From Arma custos (Eukaryota > Arthropoda > Insecta > Hemiptera > Pentatomidae), in NCBI GenBank assembly GCA_037127475.1, contig CM073759.1:101761634-101825633 (forward strand): DNA of 64,000 nucleotides, read 5' to 3'. Positions 35,704 to 48,900 of this stretch are shown here, one piece after another; position 1 is the first letter of the stretch; every line of letters starts with the position of its first letter. The notes beneath the pieces were generated by a model that saw nothing but the letters and a program-made list of their open reading frames with translations, ran no database searches and had not been told where the DNA came from. A program made the translations under genes and the position numbers.

Positions 35704-36992
35704 CCCTCACAGTAACATGATATGTCCGAGAGGCCTGTTTACAAAAGTATATCCCCCTCCAGACCGCCCCTTTGAGTTTCGGAACCGGCTTCCACCACCT
35801 ATTCCTCGAGGAGATATGCTAGTAGTGTTCTAGCCCTTCAACAACGCAAAACTCGTCATTGAAAGCTGAGTTTCCCCTCTTTTTTTGTGAAGTACCAGGC
35901 TTCAGAGACCTATGATGTACCTGCTACGTAAATTTTGTATAAGCCTGGCAGGCCTATAATGTTACTTAACAGTATGCTAGGTCTGAAAATTCTTCAATAT
36001 ATATTTTTTATTATAACCAAATCATTTTAATATATAATACATTTTTTCTGTTTTTAAGCCTAATGATTGTCCATTTCATAATAAAATAATGTTTGTTCTC
36101 AAATTGGGGTCAACTCCAACAAATTCTCCTGCGGCTGCTTATTTCACGAAAAAAATAATAGAACCAGTTACAGGGAGTCATCGAAACTTGACTGGAGACA
36201 ATCTCGAGTACATTGGAACGATAAAAAACAAAAATAAAAACAAGCCTCAGCTACCAATTAAGTTTACTTATATGAAATACCAAAATCGTCAAGTTGGAGG
36301 CTCGTTGTTTATTTTTAGAAATAATCTAACTGCAGTTTCGTATATGCTGAAGAAAAACAAACTTGTATGTTTGGTAACAACCCTCTACGATGACAATGGT
36401 ATCAACAAACACAATTTATAAAAATTACTTTCGCGACTAGACTTCATGATAAAACTCGCTGAAGAATTATCCAAAGCGTAAACGGCTCCAAATGCCGCTG
36501 TCGTAAGTATTGAGGAGCAATATACATAAATGTCTAAAAATACAGGAAGTGACAAAGATAAGTAATCAGGTTAAAAAAAATGAGAGAAAAAGATCTTACT
36601 GCTCATTCTGCAATTATAAACTTAAAAAAAAATCCAAAATGGAGTGTGACGGTTGCGGGGAACCTATTTGTGGAGAGTATCGCAAAAAAATGTGTCCTAA
36701 TTGTACATAAAATTAAAATAAATGTAAATAAATTTTATTTTTATGACTAATTTTTAAATATTAAAGGACTGAAATTTTTTATCAAATAAAATGTTAATTT
36801 CTAAAATGATTTTGTTTATTTACCTTGTCTAGTAGTAATAATAATAGTAATAACAAGCTAATAATAATCTCGATCAATGTGAACAGCGTGTCAAGTGTAG
36901 AAAGTAAATTATTTTTGGAATCTTAATCTCAATGGGCCTGAAAAGCCGAGCATGTTCCTTAGCGGTTCAAATAAGGTATGTTACTGTCAGGG
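35704..36992 (+). mobile_element. piggyBac-like DNA transposon relic nested in the RTE
   Basis: Terminal inverted repeats CCCTCACAGTAACAT (35704-35718) and, reversed at 36978-36992, CCCTGACAGTAACAT. The right flank is TTAA (36993-36996) and the left is TTAG, one base off the TTAA duplication expected for piggyBac. Removing the element rejoins the RTE frame (SFKKTQNFKYLG), which confirms the site. Confidence 0.9.
36064..36710 (+). pseudogene. piggyBac-like transposase fragment
   Basis: The C-terminal part of a piggyBac transposase. 36089-36421 reads TGSHRNLTGDN, then YIGTIKNKNKNKPQLPIKF and LTAVSYMLKKNKLVCLVTTL. About 20 residues between GDN and YIGTI, which include the usual WFTS-type block, are missing. 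36510-36710 gives the C-terminal cysteine-rich domain SYCSFCNYKLKKKSKMECDG, then CGEPICGEY and CPNC, then stop. The catalytic N-terminal and central parts are absent. Confidence 0.85.
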
Positions 36993-38457
36993 TTAAAGCT
37001 GAACTCCATTAACGGGGCTTATTCTTCCACCTGTATGTTCCTTTTTGAGCTACACATGTACATGGTTTTGGCCTCGTTTATATGCAAACCCCATTTTTTC
37101 TCCTGCTTGGTGGAATTCCTGGAAGGCTCCTAAGAGTGCTGCTTTATTCCTGGCAGTTAAGACAACATCATCCGCATAGGTTAAATGTTGCGTCATCCTA
37201 TTGCATATTGTCCCACCTGGGTTTGTTCGAATCGCACGCGCTGCTGTTTCTCGGGCTAAATTGAAGAGCACTGGCGACAGTGGGTCACCTTGTCTCAGGC
37301 AATCAACCACCACGAATTCCTCAGAGAGCATGTTCCCTATTTTAACTTGGCATCTCGTGTTTGTCATCCTTGTAAGGCGAACAAGTTTTCTTGGTAGTCC
37401 TAGCTCCAGCATGGCAGTTACAGTTTGCTACGATTTATGCTATCGTAGGCCTGCTTAAATTCGATAAAGAGATGATGTCAACATTATATTCGTAGTATTT
37501 CTCCAATACCTGTCGTAGAGCGAATATCTGATCATTTGTTGATCGGCCAGGCCTAAAACATTGATAGTATCCAACTGTTAACTCAGACCACACTGACAGT
37601 CTTCTGTTCAAAAGTATTGTAAATATCTTGTACGCAGTACTGAGTAATGCAATGCCCCTGTAATTATTGCAGTCGGTGTTGTTATCTTTTTTGTGAATCG
37701 GTACAATAGTAGCCAGGTTCCATTCGTCTGGGATCTTTTCTTCCGTCCAAACATCCCATATTAGCTGATACAATTCTTCCCGAAGTTCCTCACCACCCCA
37801 TTTCAGGAGTTCAGCACTTATTTCATCTGGCCCTGGAGACTTATAGTTTCTTAGGCGGCCTATAACATCCTCTACCTCCTCTTTCTCTGGGGACTCTTCA
37901 ATTTCTCCATCCGTCTCTGCATTGCCGAAAATTTCATCAGCAGCATCTGTACCTAATAACATGACACTCCTTACCTGAATTCAAGAGGTTGCTGAAATGC
38001 TGCCTCCAACTTTCCATGACGGCAGAAGGATCCGCTGCGAGCTCTCCATTTTCCTGCCTGCATACATTTGTTCCTGCCTGAAAATCCTTCTTTATTTCTT
38101 GTATACCCTTGTAAAACTTTCTGGTTTTCTTTGTTTCATGTTGTTCTTGCAGTTTCTTTATTTGGTCATTTTCATAAGGCCCTTTTTTTCCTTCTATAGA
38201 GAAGCTTTGCCCTTCTTCTTTTTGTCACATACTTCTCTCTGCTTGCTCTTGTTTTTCGATTAATCATTTTTAATCCGGCCTCATTTCTCGCTTCAATGAC
38301 TTTGACACATTCCTTATCAAACCAACTGTTTCTTGCCGGGGTTTCATATTTCCCTTGGGCCTCTTCTGCTGCACTTTTAACTGCCTTTTCGAGAATATGC
38401 CATTTCTTATTTAGACATTCCTGATTTCAGCGCTCTTCTCTCTGATTTCTCTGATCT

Positions 38458-38869
38458 AGATAGCAAATACTCCATTTTTCCAAATACAACCGTATTTGGA
38501 TAGTTTTAAATAAAACTAAGTGGATATGTTGTAAACATAAGATAGGGACAAACAATTTGAATATGGTGTGACTCACAACTTTACATAGAGAAGTAATTTA
38601 TTAACACTGAGATTGTCGTTGGCTGTGAAATCTATGACTAAAAATTAATAATTATAGATTGTGAATGAACAAATATCAAAGTTTGCAAAAATAATGAATA
38701 GCTTGCTTACAATATAATATAGAGGGAAGACAAGTCCATATCAAATTTTTGTTCCGTTCCATCTTCGTTCCAAACAATGTAGATGAATAGCAGATACCCA
38801 ACGTTTTTGGTTGTTTTCTTTTCATGAAACGGCCTTTATGAACCACACGAATATCACTACTTTTCTTTT
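38458..38869. other. No gene seen
   Basis: AT-rich host sequence between two LINE relics. Confidence 0.4.
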
Positions 38870-39595
38870 ATCATTTTCGTATCTCCCAATATTTTCTCAT
38901 CATTTCTGCGTGCCTTTCGTTTCTTTCTCCTGACCACGCAGAAATCTTCTGTTTTTCTTTATTTTCAACAAGAACATTGATTTATTTTACTTTCCTTCCG
39001 TATCGTTCTTTATCTCTATCTTGTCTGATATATTTTCAGTTTCCTCCCTCATCTGTTTTACATGTCCTCCTACGCTCTTTTATTCACAGATTTTGTCAAA
39101 GATTTTCTTGTTTAGTCTACCTAAGTCCATTCTTACCATGTCCCTGTAGAATCTTAGACTACTGATCTTTTTTCCGTGTTTTTCTTGTAGATTTTCTGGT
39201 TCAGTCATAACCTGTAGCCTTTCTGGCTTTTCCTGAGCCTATAGATTCTCATCAGGATCCTTCTCTCTAGTATAAGGATACATGTCTTCATCCCGTACAA
39301 AATTACTGGTTTTATCACCGGTCTGGTCTTTTTTTTTCGTTTGAGGATAGATTCTTCATATAATTATTTCCTGTTGCGAAGCTTAGTTTTTCCAACTTAA
39401 AGATTTTCTCTTTTATGGTCTTTTTCCAAACCATTGTTGCATATTGTTTCTCCTAGATATTTAAATTTCTTTGTTACTTTTATTTCTCCGTATTTCATCT
39501 CAATTATTTTTTTGATGTAGTCTCTATATGTTGTCATAAATTTCGTCTTTTCATAGTTAATTTTCAAGCCTGCTTTTTCTGCATTTTTTTTACCA
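38870..39595 (-). mobile_element. RTE-like LINE relic, 3' portion
   Basis: Minus-strand frames give AEKAGLKINYEKTKFMTT (about 39590), KVTKKFKYLGETICNNG (about 39470) and, near 39070, GGHVKQMREE, the RTE-type order after the active site. Heavily broken. A different copy from the RTE at 35084. Confidence 0.6.
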
Positions 39596-42251
39596 TTATA
39601 CCCAATGGTTTTTAAACTTTTACGGTTACTTTTAATTTTATTGCTATAAACAAAAATTTACTAGGTTTCACTTAATAAACACAAATTTGATATTTTACAA
39701 GAACTCTTTTACATTACGTGAACATGGACGATATTTACGGTATGCAATACTTATTAATCTACTTAATCTGACAAACATAAAAGTAATCTCTAGCCTGGCC
39801 AGGTAATTTGCCGCTTGCCTCCGCTACAGTTAATTTATTGTAATAGTTAATGATTACTTTTATTATATGGTTATTTTAAGTAACAACAAAGAATATAGCA
39901 AGTGAACAATTCTTTTAACTTGCTTTTCCTTCTGTATTTTGAAGGGGTAGTATATTTTGAAATGTATTTCAAATGTCCTAACGACTTTTCCAGTGTTTAA
40001 AAATAAAACGGGTGTGATTTTTCGCCCCATATCGTTGTTATTATTTCCATTGGTATCATCATCATAAGCTTTGCCTCTTCTACCATTGTGTAGTTTGAGG
40101 ATCGTGTTTGTAGGGAGTCTGGACCAAGTGTCTCCTGATCCAACTCGTTATGTCTCTTTCCGTTGATTTATAATTGTTAAATACTAAATTTAAAAGGAAT
40201 CGTTTTATATTCATAGATCCTGTTGGACCAAAATTTGTTTTATGATTTCAGTATAGTACTTACAACTTCCGGTTACTACTTGCTATACTAAATAGGCCAT
40301 TTCCATTAAATTAAAAGAATCACATACCAAATTTAAAATTTTTTTGATCTATTGAATTTTTTAAAATAAAATCTTTTTTAGAATTTAAAGAAATTAGTGT
40401 AATCTAGTCTTTCATTTATAGTTACATAAGGTTCTAAAACACCACAAATGTAATCTCAGTGTGTGTTAGAGATTTCCTTTCAGCCCTGACTAATTTTTGA
40501 TACTGAGTACATTTTTTTCAACAAAAAAGTAATTAACTTTCCAAATTATCATATTTTTATGAATTTATGAAAATTTGAATATTGATGAAACTGCTGAAGC
40601 TTTTTATGTATGTAGAGGATGTTTAGTTTCGTGAGTATTTAAAATAATGCAATGTTTATGTTGTTACTCTCTTTCAATGAATTGAAATTGTTTGTCCTAA
40701 TTACAAATGCTCCCATGTTGTGATGACAAGAAATACATGAAGAGATGGGGAGCTTGAAAACATTGATTGATTGAAACAGTGAGAGAGACTATGCACACAA
40801 TTAACACAAGTACAATTTATAACAAATTACTCCACCTTTTGCCTCCATCTGATTTGATATCTCTACAAGGATATTTGATTAAATAGACCAGGTTCAGTCA
40901 ATGGAAATTTATTATTCTATCATAGTTGATGATCAAACTACTCTAACACAATAATATGATATATCAGAGATCAGAAGATGAGCAACGTCAAAAGGATTTT
41001 ACACTCAATGTACAAAGAATTTGAAGCTCCTATACTTTTTATTGGATAAGGTATTCTGATCTATGTGTATCATGTATGTTTGAAAAGGTTGCGATTCTGG
41101 GGAACCTTCTCTCTTTTTCCATTTACAATAAATGTAAGTATAGTCTTCATTTCGAAATTGGATGAGAAAATTCATCAACAAAGCCCCCTTAATGTATTAT
41201 ATTTTTTTTTAAATAATGACAACACAGTTTTTGATATCTAAATAATAGTAACAATAATGAACTTAATAATACAGGTGCCTTCAGTTAATAATTTATCTAT
41301 GCTACTTTGAAATAAATAATAACTTTGAAATAAAACAAATTGTCTCTGTTGAATATCTGGACAAAACATTTTTTTTTTTTGGATATAGTCATTTGAGGAA
41401 TATGTGACATATGATTATTTTATTAAACACTTTTTAAATCTCGTTTAAAAATTCTGTTTCAATTTAATTGCTTATATAATTATTATTTATTTACTTATGG
41501 TTAATGATTTTTTTTTTGGAATACTCCTTTCATTTTTTTTATCATTGCATTAATATTTTAGCTATTTATAAATAAACCATTATGAATTATGATGTTAAAT
41601 CAATGCACCTTAAATATCAGGTTTAAGTTTAATTTAACTTATACAAAAATTACTGAAAAAGAACTTTTTTTTAACAAAACACTAATTGAATTTTCAAATT
41701 TTAAATAAATAAAAATATTTTCAATTAAAATAGAAATCACAGTTTGTACTATTTATGTATATTACAGTACTATTTACTATGCTTACTATTTATGTATATT
41801 ACAGTATTTTTATTTAAACAGTACACTGCTAACATATTGCTCATTATGGATAAAAATTATCATAAAGCGTAGACGATTGTTTTCAGCAACTATCATAGCC
41901 CCACAATTCACTCTCATAGTATAAACAAAAGTTAATAATACAACAGGATTCTTAGGATATTGAAAAAACGAATAATAATATTAAAGCAAGATGAACCATT
42001 AAATTAATACTAAGTTATTTAGATACAGTGACAAAAAAAAATAGACTGTTGCTATAAATTATACATTGACATTTAAAACTTGATCTAAGGCAGACGAAGA
42101 TGCACTAGATATTGAATTTTGTAACAAATCATCGATATGTAGAAAAAGCAAAAGTAAAAAAAAAATTAGTGATTCTGATAACTAAAATAAAATAGTAACC
42201 TCTATCAGTCACATCTCATGTAACAACAGTTCTGTGTAGCTGTGATCTTAC
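39596..42251. other. Long gene-poor stretch
   Basis: About 2.65 kb of AT-rich DNA without a recognisable gene or repeat family. A short plus-strand open block near 42085-42190 has an acidic then Lys/Ser-rich composition but no domain. Confidence 0.35.
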
Positions 42252-42345
42252 CTCATGAGGGCGTTGACTAATAGTACCTCCTGAAAATTCTTATCATAGT
42301 TAAAATTGCCAGCATATTTACCAAAACCAGCTTTAGTGAAATCAC
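42252..42345 (-). other. Orphan exon-like block, 94 bp
   Basis: Minus strand: a TTTTTTATAG acceptor, 94 open bases, then an AG|GTAAG donor. In the phase starting with the third base it reads DFTKAGFGKYAGNFNYDKNF, continuing QEVLLVNALM. Composition is protein-like. It lies downstream of OBP-B on the same strand, but it has no cysteines and the phase (1) does not join OBP-B exon 6 (phase 0). It could be an exon of a further gene, a fossil, or chance. Family not recognised. Confidence 0.25.
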
Positions 42346-44024
42346 CTATAAAAAATTAGCTATAAATTAATTAAGGGTTAAATGAATAAAAATTTCAATA
42401 TAATATGTAATATATACTTACTATGTTGACTGAAAATTTCTATCTTTAAAAACCAATTATCCGAATATGAATAATATAAATCGGAACATGGTTAAGATTA
42501 TTCAAAGTTATCAGGAAGAGGCTTTGTTTAAGTGACTGTTTACCCCCATTTTCAAATCCTCTATTGCCAATTTATTCACCGTTTTCCTCCTTGTAAGCTT
42601 AAAATAAGGCATCTTTAATTTGTTTTATTATCATGATTATTTTCCTTTTTGGTCAGCTACAGTTTTATAGTACCTATCATCTACATCATCTGCATTTTCC
42701 TTCACCTAAATGATCACAATACCTAAAGACAAAATTAAAAAGTATTTTTATTGGTACTTAATATTTTAAGACATTCCAGGTTCCTAAACTAGAAACTGCA
42801 TAACAGTTTTGACTTTAACTTCATTATACTCTTTAACTTCATTATTTAAATTCATTATACTCCTTAACTATTTGCTTTTTTAAAAATAATTTATTTATTA
42901 GAACTTCAAAATGGTCAAGTCTTTTTTGTATCTGTTGTTATTTAACTAGTTATAAACATAACTAAACCAATAGTTATTCAATATAGAAGTGGACTATGCA
43001 ATAAAACTTTTAAACATAGTCATTGTTGTAATGATTTCAAGAAAACTACTACACCCATCTCTTTACGTAAATTTTATTTAATTTTTTTATAGACTTTTTA
43101 ATAAGATTTATTCTGGCCAGTAAATCGTATTGTATTTGATAGTAAATGTATTGTAAATAGTAATTGTAAATTATTTGTATTAATTTATTACATTATAATT
43201 TATAAAATGCTTCAATTACTTTAATTAATTTTGTTTTTTTAAATTCTAAACCCTAATAATTTATTACTACAAATGCATAAGGCCATTTATTATCAGAACT
43301 AACAAAACTAGTCTCATCCCTCATGAAACTCCCTCCATCTCTAACAACACAGCTCCATTCTCAAGATTGTAACGACTCTTCAGGATTATTAGTTGAATTA
43401 GAGCTGTGTCCTTCAACTGAGTCAAGCGAAAAACTCATCTCCTTATAATGAATGAGAGAAGGCTTAAAAATCTTAAAAACAAATTATAAAATAACAATTA
43501 TATCAAGATAAAAAATATAACTAAATGTCATTAATGCCAAGCCATTACTTTTCCACATTTGATTCTAGTGCCCTCCTTCCTTTTTTAACATATAAGTTTG
43601 TCTTGTAACTCTCCAGTTTCTTTTTCTTATTTCTTCGATGGATACATTTATCCTAAATAAAAAATGCACATATAGTAGTATACCACCTTCTAACCATACT
43701 GTGTCCTGTTGCCATTTATTATGTTTTTATTGTTGTATGACCTCTCATGAAAAAGTCGTTAAAGAATGTTTATTTTCAGCATCTTAATTAATTTTTTTCT
43801 TTATTTTTTCCTAAGCTATTTTCATGTCAAGAAATATTTGCACTAATTCTCATTTCCATTACAGTGCTGTAAAATTCACTGTTTTTTTACTCTCCTTAAC
43901 ATTGACATTGTTTTTCTGTAGGTCTTGTTTGGGACTGATTAATCATAATACAAGCAATAATGTAAATATTATTAATGGGATATTAATTAAACAAAAAAAA
44001 ATAAATTCACCTGATTCTAGATTC
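42346..44024. other. No secure gene
   Basis: AT-rich. On the minus strand at about 42640-42714 an acceptor is followed by the short open block VKENADDVDDRYYKTVADQK ending in TAA, possibly linked to the 42252-42345 block. Nothing firm. Confidence 0.3.
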
Positions 44025-45175
44025 CTGAACTAGAGACCTGCGGCTCCCTTAACCTTTAGGTAATAATTGCCCATATTGGCTTGAATGACCCTGTTCTTTA
44101 GCATGGCAATAACCCAATTAGCAATGTTTGGTTCAGTGCCATGCTTTAGTAGAGCATTAGTTAATATATGAGTAGGGCTTTATCAAATGCCCCTTCTATA
44201 TCTAAAAATGCTCCGAGCGCAATTGGTTTCCACTGTAGAGCATCTTCTATTTGGTCCGCCACTGCATGCAGCGCAGTGTCGCAAGATTTGCCCTCTCTGT
44301 ATGCATGTTGATGCAACATTACTAATCCGTCATTGAGACGTTTATCCCTGATATATCTATCAAGAATTTTCTCCATTGTCTTTAGCAAGAATGAGGAAAG
44401 ACAAATGGGGCGATATGATTTGGGTTCATCATATGTTTCCTTCTCTGGTTTGGGAATAAATGTGACCTTAACTTCTCTCCAAGCTGTTGGGATATAATTA
44501 TAGACCAGACAGCCCTGGAATAGAGTGGAGAGCCTGCCTATGATGATTTCAAGACCCTCTTTTAGCATGGCAGGATAAATTCAGTCAAAATCTGGTGTTT
44601 AGTACGGCTTGAGGTTTTTAACTGCCCATTTTATGGCGCTGGTATTGAAGATTTCACGGACTGATGTCCAGTCCGGTTTGCACCTATCCTCAGGGAGATA
44701 GACCTTTCTGTCCGAGGTTGTAAGCTTGCTCCCCGGGAAGTGCGATTCCAGCATAGCAGTTATAGATTCTGTAATGTTCATGGGATCTCCACTTAATTTC
44801 GTTAGGGAGCCCACAGTATTACAGTAGTTGCTCTTAGAGAGTATTTTATTCATGCGGGCGCATGTATTCGTATTATTGATTTCCTGACAGAACTGTCTCC
44901 ATGAGTTCCGTTTGGCTTTCCTAATTAGGTTATGATATTCAGTTAGAGCGTGTCTATATTCGATCCAATCACCAGTCCTTTTTGCTATATTGAAAAGTAT
45001 TCTGGTTCTAGATCTTGACTTCTCTAACTGCATGTTCCACCCGGGTGCATTGCAGTTTGACCCTTTAATGTTTGTTCTACAGTTATCCTTGAATGCAGTG
45101 ATAAGTGCTTTACTCAGTTTAATGTAATTACTAAGGCCCTGAATTTTATGCGTTTGCATATTTGTTTCTACACTT
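44025..45175 (-). mobile_element. LOA/Jockey-superfamily LINE relic, reverse transcriptase N-terminal half
   Basis: One minus-strand frame from 45159 to 44161 with two in-frame stops near 44575-44600. It carries KRTGDWIEYRHALTEYHNLI and IKWAVKNLKPY (pre-RT region), AWREVKVTFIPKPEKETYDE, SYRPICLSSFLLKTMEKILD, HQHAYREGKSCDTALHAVAD and ALGAFLDIEGAFDKA. Another frame continues to about 44030 with AMLKNRVIQANMGN. The second half with the active-site box is absent. No target duplication seen. Confidence 0.85.
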
Positions 45176-45242
45176 TGTACATCACGTTTGAAGTTTTTAA
45201 AACATGTTTTGGGCCAAAATTATTCGATTAGGGTAACTTTTA

Positions 45243-45305
45243 TTTTGCATATTTGAAGGAAAATGCATATTTTTGCATATTTAATCGTTTTTGCATATTT
45301 TAATG
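45243..45305. repeat. Cluster of TTTGCATATTT motifs
   Basis: Four copies of TGCATATTT and one TGCAT within 63 bp, spaced 9-20 bp. They abut the 5' boundary of the LOA-like relic. This may be a transposon subterminal array or an AT-rich binding cluster. Confidence 0.5.
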
Positions 45306-45941
45306 CATTTTTTTAAAATTTAGTTCCTGGCAAAGGGTTAACAATGCCTTACTTACTTTATTACAGTCCATCCCATAATGATTTTATTAGGTTTAATCTA
45401 GGAGTTTGATAGGTAAAATAAAATAAAAACTGAATCAAATAAAAAGTTCTTTATATATCATGTAAAGAAGTATTTTACATCTTAATGTATCCTAAGATTT
45501 TTTTGTGTTGTTATGGAAAGGAAAAATACTTTATTAATTTTAAGGTAACAATACTTAAAATTAAAGTAACCTGGAAGTTAAGACAGAAATCAGATGATCT
45601 GCAGTTTTATCGTTGTGAAACATTTATCCGTTAATATTATTTTTTATTCAAAAAAATCATGGTCTTTCATTCCAAGCTGAAACAATAGTATAAATTTATA
45701 ATCAAATACTATATAAATTTTAGTCATTTATTAAGAAATCATAAGAACAATAACTTTTGGATGGCAGTCAATGAAAATTGTCAAATATAAAAAATAATTA
45801 TTATTCATTTAGTTTTACTATTGAAAACATTCATTGGCCCCCACCTATCCTCTATCTTATCCTCTATGTGGTCACTCATGAACTCATTTTATTTAAAAAA
45901 TGTGTATATAACAAATATTTTTACATATTAACATCTGATAC
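45306..45941. other. Downstream flank of OBP-B
   Basis: Should hold the last exon and 3' UTR of OBP-B if gene structure follows OBP-A, but I could not find a matching short terminal exon. Confidence 0.3.
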
Positions 45942-48900
45942 CTTTTTGGATTCATTTGCTCCACATGATGCCATTTTATAAGCAAATTCACATTGATCTG
46001 AGCCAACTTCAGGAACTAAAACAAACAATAAATAAGAATATAATAATACTTTTTTTAACCGAATATATATTTTTTTTTATTATTGGATATAAAATTTACA
46101 TCCTAAAAAAATTCTTAATTAGACTAAAAAGTGAAATTAATAACAAGCTATGAAATGAAAAACTAAACTCAGTCTGTGATGAGACCATTGAAATAGTCAA
46201 ACAAGAAGTCAACATAGAATTTATTGCTGTAAGGTGTGGAAGCCTCAGGAAGAAGTCAATGTTTAATATTTAATTCAATTAAAATTACCAAGCTGTTTTT
46301 TTAAAAAATTGTTACATGTCAATATGATCAGATTAAACGCATTACTCTCTCAATTCATTGTCAGAAACAAATTTATTTCTAACTCTGATGTTCAAGTAAA
46401 AATACTGATGTCATCATTCGAACTATTTTAATGTTAATGATTGAATATTAATGATCCATTTTTGATGTATTGAGTTATAGTTACCTTGTTCTGCACAAAC
46501 TTCAATTACTTTCCTGGCTTTGGCGGCTTCATCAAAATCATCCATGTGAAAGACATCAGCCATTATCAAAGCATTTTGCTTCATATATCTTCCATCAATG
46601 AGCTAAAAATTACAAAAGTTATAATAAAACATTTTATTCAACTGCAAGGGATGTTTTATAAAAATTATACTACTATTCGTTGTTTTTAATTATTTTAGAA
46701 ATGCAAAAATCATATTAAATTCTAAAATTTCTTGACTATAAATAATGTAAATCTAATAATATTCAAACATATTGTATTCACATATTTTTAAAGGTAAAAT
46801 GAGGGGAGACATTAGGGACAGAAATAATAAAAAACTTCAAATTGAAGTAGCATAAATAATGATTAATTTTAAAGTGTACAAGTTTTATGTATCGGATATA
46901 GAAATCAGCAGCTAGCTATAGTGTCCTGAAATTATTTTTGTTTTCAATAGTTTGAATGGGAAGGCTCCACTGAGCTATTTTGATAGATATCAAGGTAAAT
47001 CCCTACCCTCTTTTTCCTATATTTTATTTCTTTCATACATTACTTATTTCACTGTCAATTAAGGAACAATTCCTATCCAGTAGCAATTAAGTAAAAATAA
47101 GTTCATGAGAAAAATTTGTTTCCTACTAAATTTAATACAACCACTTTTTCTTATGTTTAAAAACAAAATTATTTGACTCATTGTTGATATATAAATTTCT
47201 GTTTAATAAGACAATGATTATTATTATTCATGATTAAAATGAAGCAATATATTTCTTTTTATTTCAGTTTTTAGATAAAAGTAAATTTTTTAAAAAAACT
47301 TATTGGTATAGTAAAAGACTTGTAACCAAATAAATAATTGTCAATTTAGAAAAATAAAGATAGAATACCATTGAACATTGGTAATTGAAGGAATGATAAA
47401 TTCCTTGAAGTATTTTCTTCTTAATCTAGATATAGAATATGTATTATTTATAAATATAAATACTTACAATTTTTCCTTCTTCAAGCATACAAGCCAGCAT
47501 ACACTACAAATAAAATAATTATATATCATTAGTAAAATAAATCTTGAATGATATCAGTTGACCTTTATATATACGAAATACAATGATGCGGATGGAGGTC
47601 AAGAATTCTATTCTATTTTATATCAGTCAATGTTTCATAGCCAGAGAGGACCCACTCCCAGTTCTCCCCCCACAGGTAACTTATGTTTTGCACTATTTAC
47701 TCACCCTCCCTCCTCCATTTCATTTTAATTTATTTCCCTCATATCCTAAAACAGTACTATACTCAATTTATCGTTATTATCACTACTTCCAAGCTCACTA
47801 TTACTGTAAGGCGTTTATTTGTTTAGTTATCGATATCCCACCCTAAATATCATCAATATATATCACAATATCATGAATATCATAAATACCCTATCCTTGC
47901 CGTTTTTTATATGTATTTTAGTCCAATATAGCCTGATTGTATTATCACTTACTTTACTTAAAACATACCTATTTTTATACAATTGATATTTTACACTTAT
48001 ATAAAGTCTCTTCTTACATTCTCTTATGCAATTAATATTCTTTACACTAGTATAAAGTATTTTCTACCTATCAATATTAATACTGTATTTTCTAAAATAT
48101 TTTTTATTTTCATTTTTATTTTATTTTATATGATTCGTTTCTAGATTTTTATAATTTTACAATTTTTATTTCTTCCTTTTTTTTTATTACCTATAATTTT
48201 TAGTGCATAATTCTTATCACTTACTAATTTACCCATATCATTTCACATTCCTATTTTATATTCAGTTTTTATTTTTTATCTGTAATATCTTAATTTTTTT
48301 AACTGACAAAACTTTCTGTTTTATTATTATTTCCTTCATGATGTGGGTTACTACCTTTTGGCACTTAGTAGTTTATAGTATACACTTATACATTTTAGCC
48401 TTCATAATTACCTTACTGTACATCTTTATCATTTTTTTGCCTGTATTCACCTTCTTTTGGTTTATCTATATTTAAAATGTTTTAATATATTTGTACCGTT
48501 TTCTTATATTGTCTGTATTTTGCATATAGCCCTGAAGAAGACCTACAACGTAGGTCGAAACGTTGGCTATCAATAAAGATTTTCTCAAATTACTTGAGAA
48601 TTTCATTCAGTGACCTCTACCCGAACCAATTTCTAGCTCTGTTCGTTCAAATAATAATAACGAAAACGTCAAACTCAAAGACAGATATTTATCTACTCTT
48701 GCGGAAAGATATGTGAACGTTTTTTATTTTGTACATATGCTCGCGTCAACAATTATGCACTTATCTATAACATCGCCAAAGGTAGGAATTTTGAGATTAT
48801 GAAGCGGATTTAAAACGAACAATCAATGACATTGTTCAATCTTTTTCTAAAACCTTTAGTAGTGCAAATGTTAGATTTATTTGCCAGGTTTAATGTTCAA

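Larger units (their letters stand above)
35084..38443 (-). mobile_element. RTE-like LINE, 5'-truncated, with target duplication, host of a piggyBac insertion
   Basis: A perfect 14-bp target duplication GATTTCTCTGATCT at 35070-35083 and 38444-38457 brackets the element. The 3' end carries the short TGAG repeat tail typical of RTE. Coding pieces on the minus strand: 38390-38260 (SWFDKECVKVIEARNEA), 37962-37435 (NYKSPGPDEISAELLKWGGE and NNYRGIALLSTAYKIF), 37412-37050 (VVDCLRQGDPLSPVLFNLA; YADDVVLTA is the catalytic box), and 35710-35112 (NFKYLGTIVTDNNQIEEDIK, then MRWLGHVIRISE). Without the 1,289-bp piggyBac insert the element is about 2.07 kb. Confidence 0.93.

Noticed and set aside
42085..42190. 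Acidic and Lys/Ser-rich open block on the plus strand
   Set aside because: About 35 codons, no start or splice context, low complexity.
47583..48475. Plus-strand ORFs rich in Phe, Tyr, Leu and Ile
   Set aside because: Low-complexity translation of T-rich intron DNA, with no domain or splice support.
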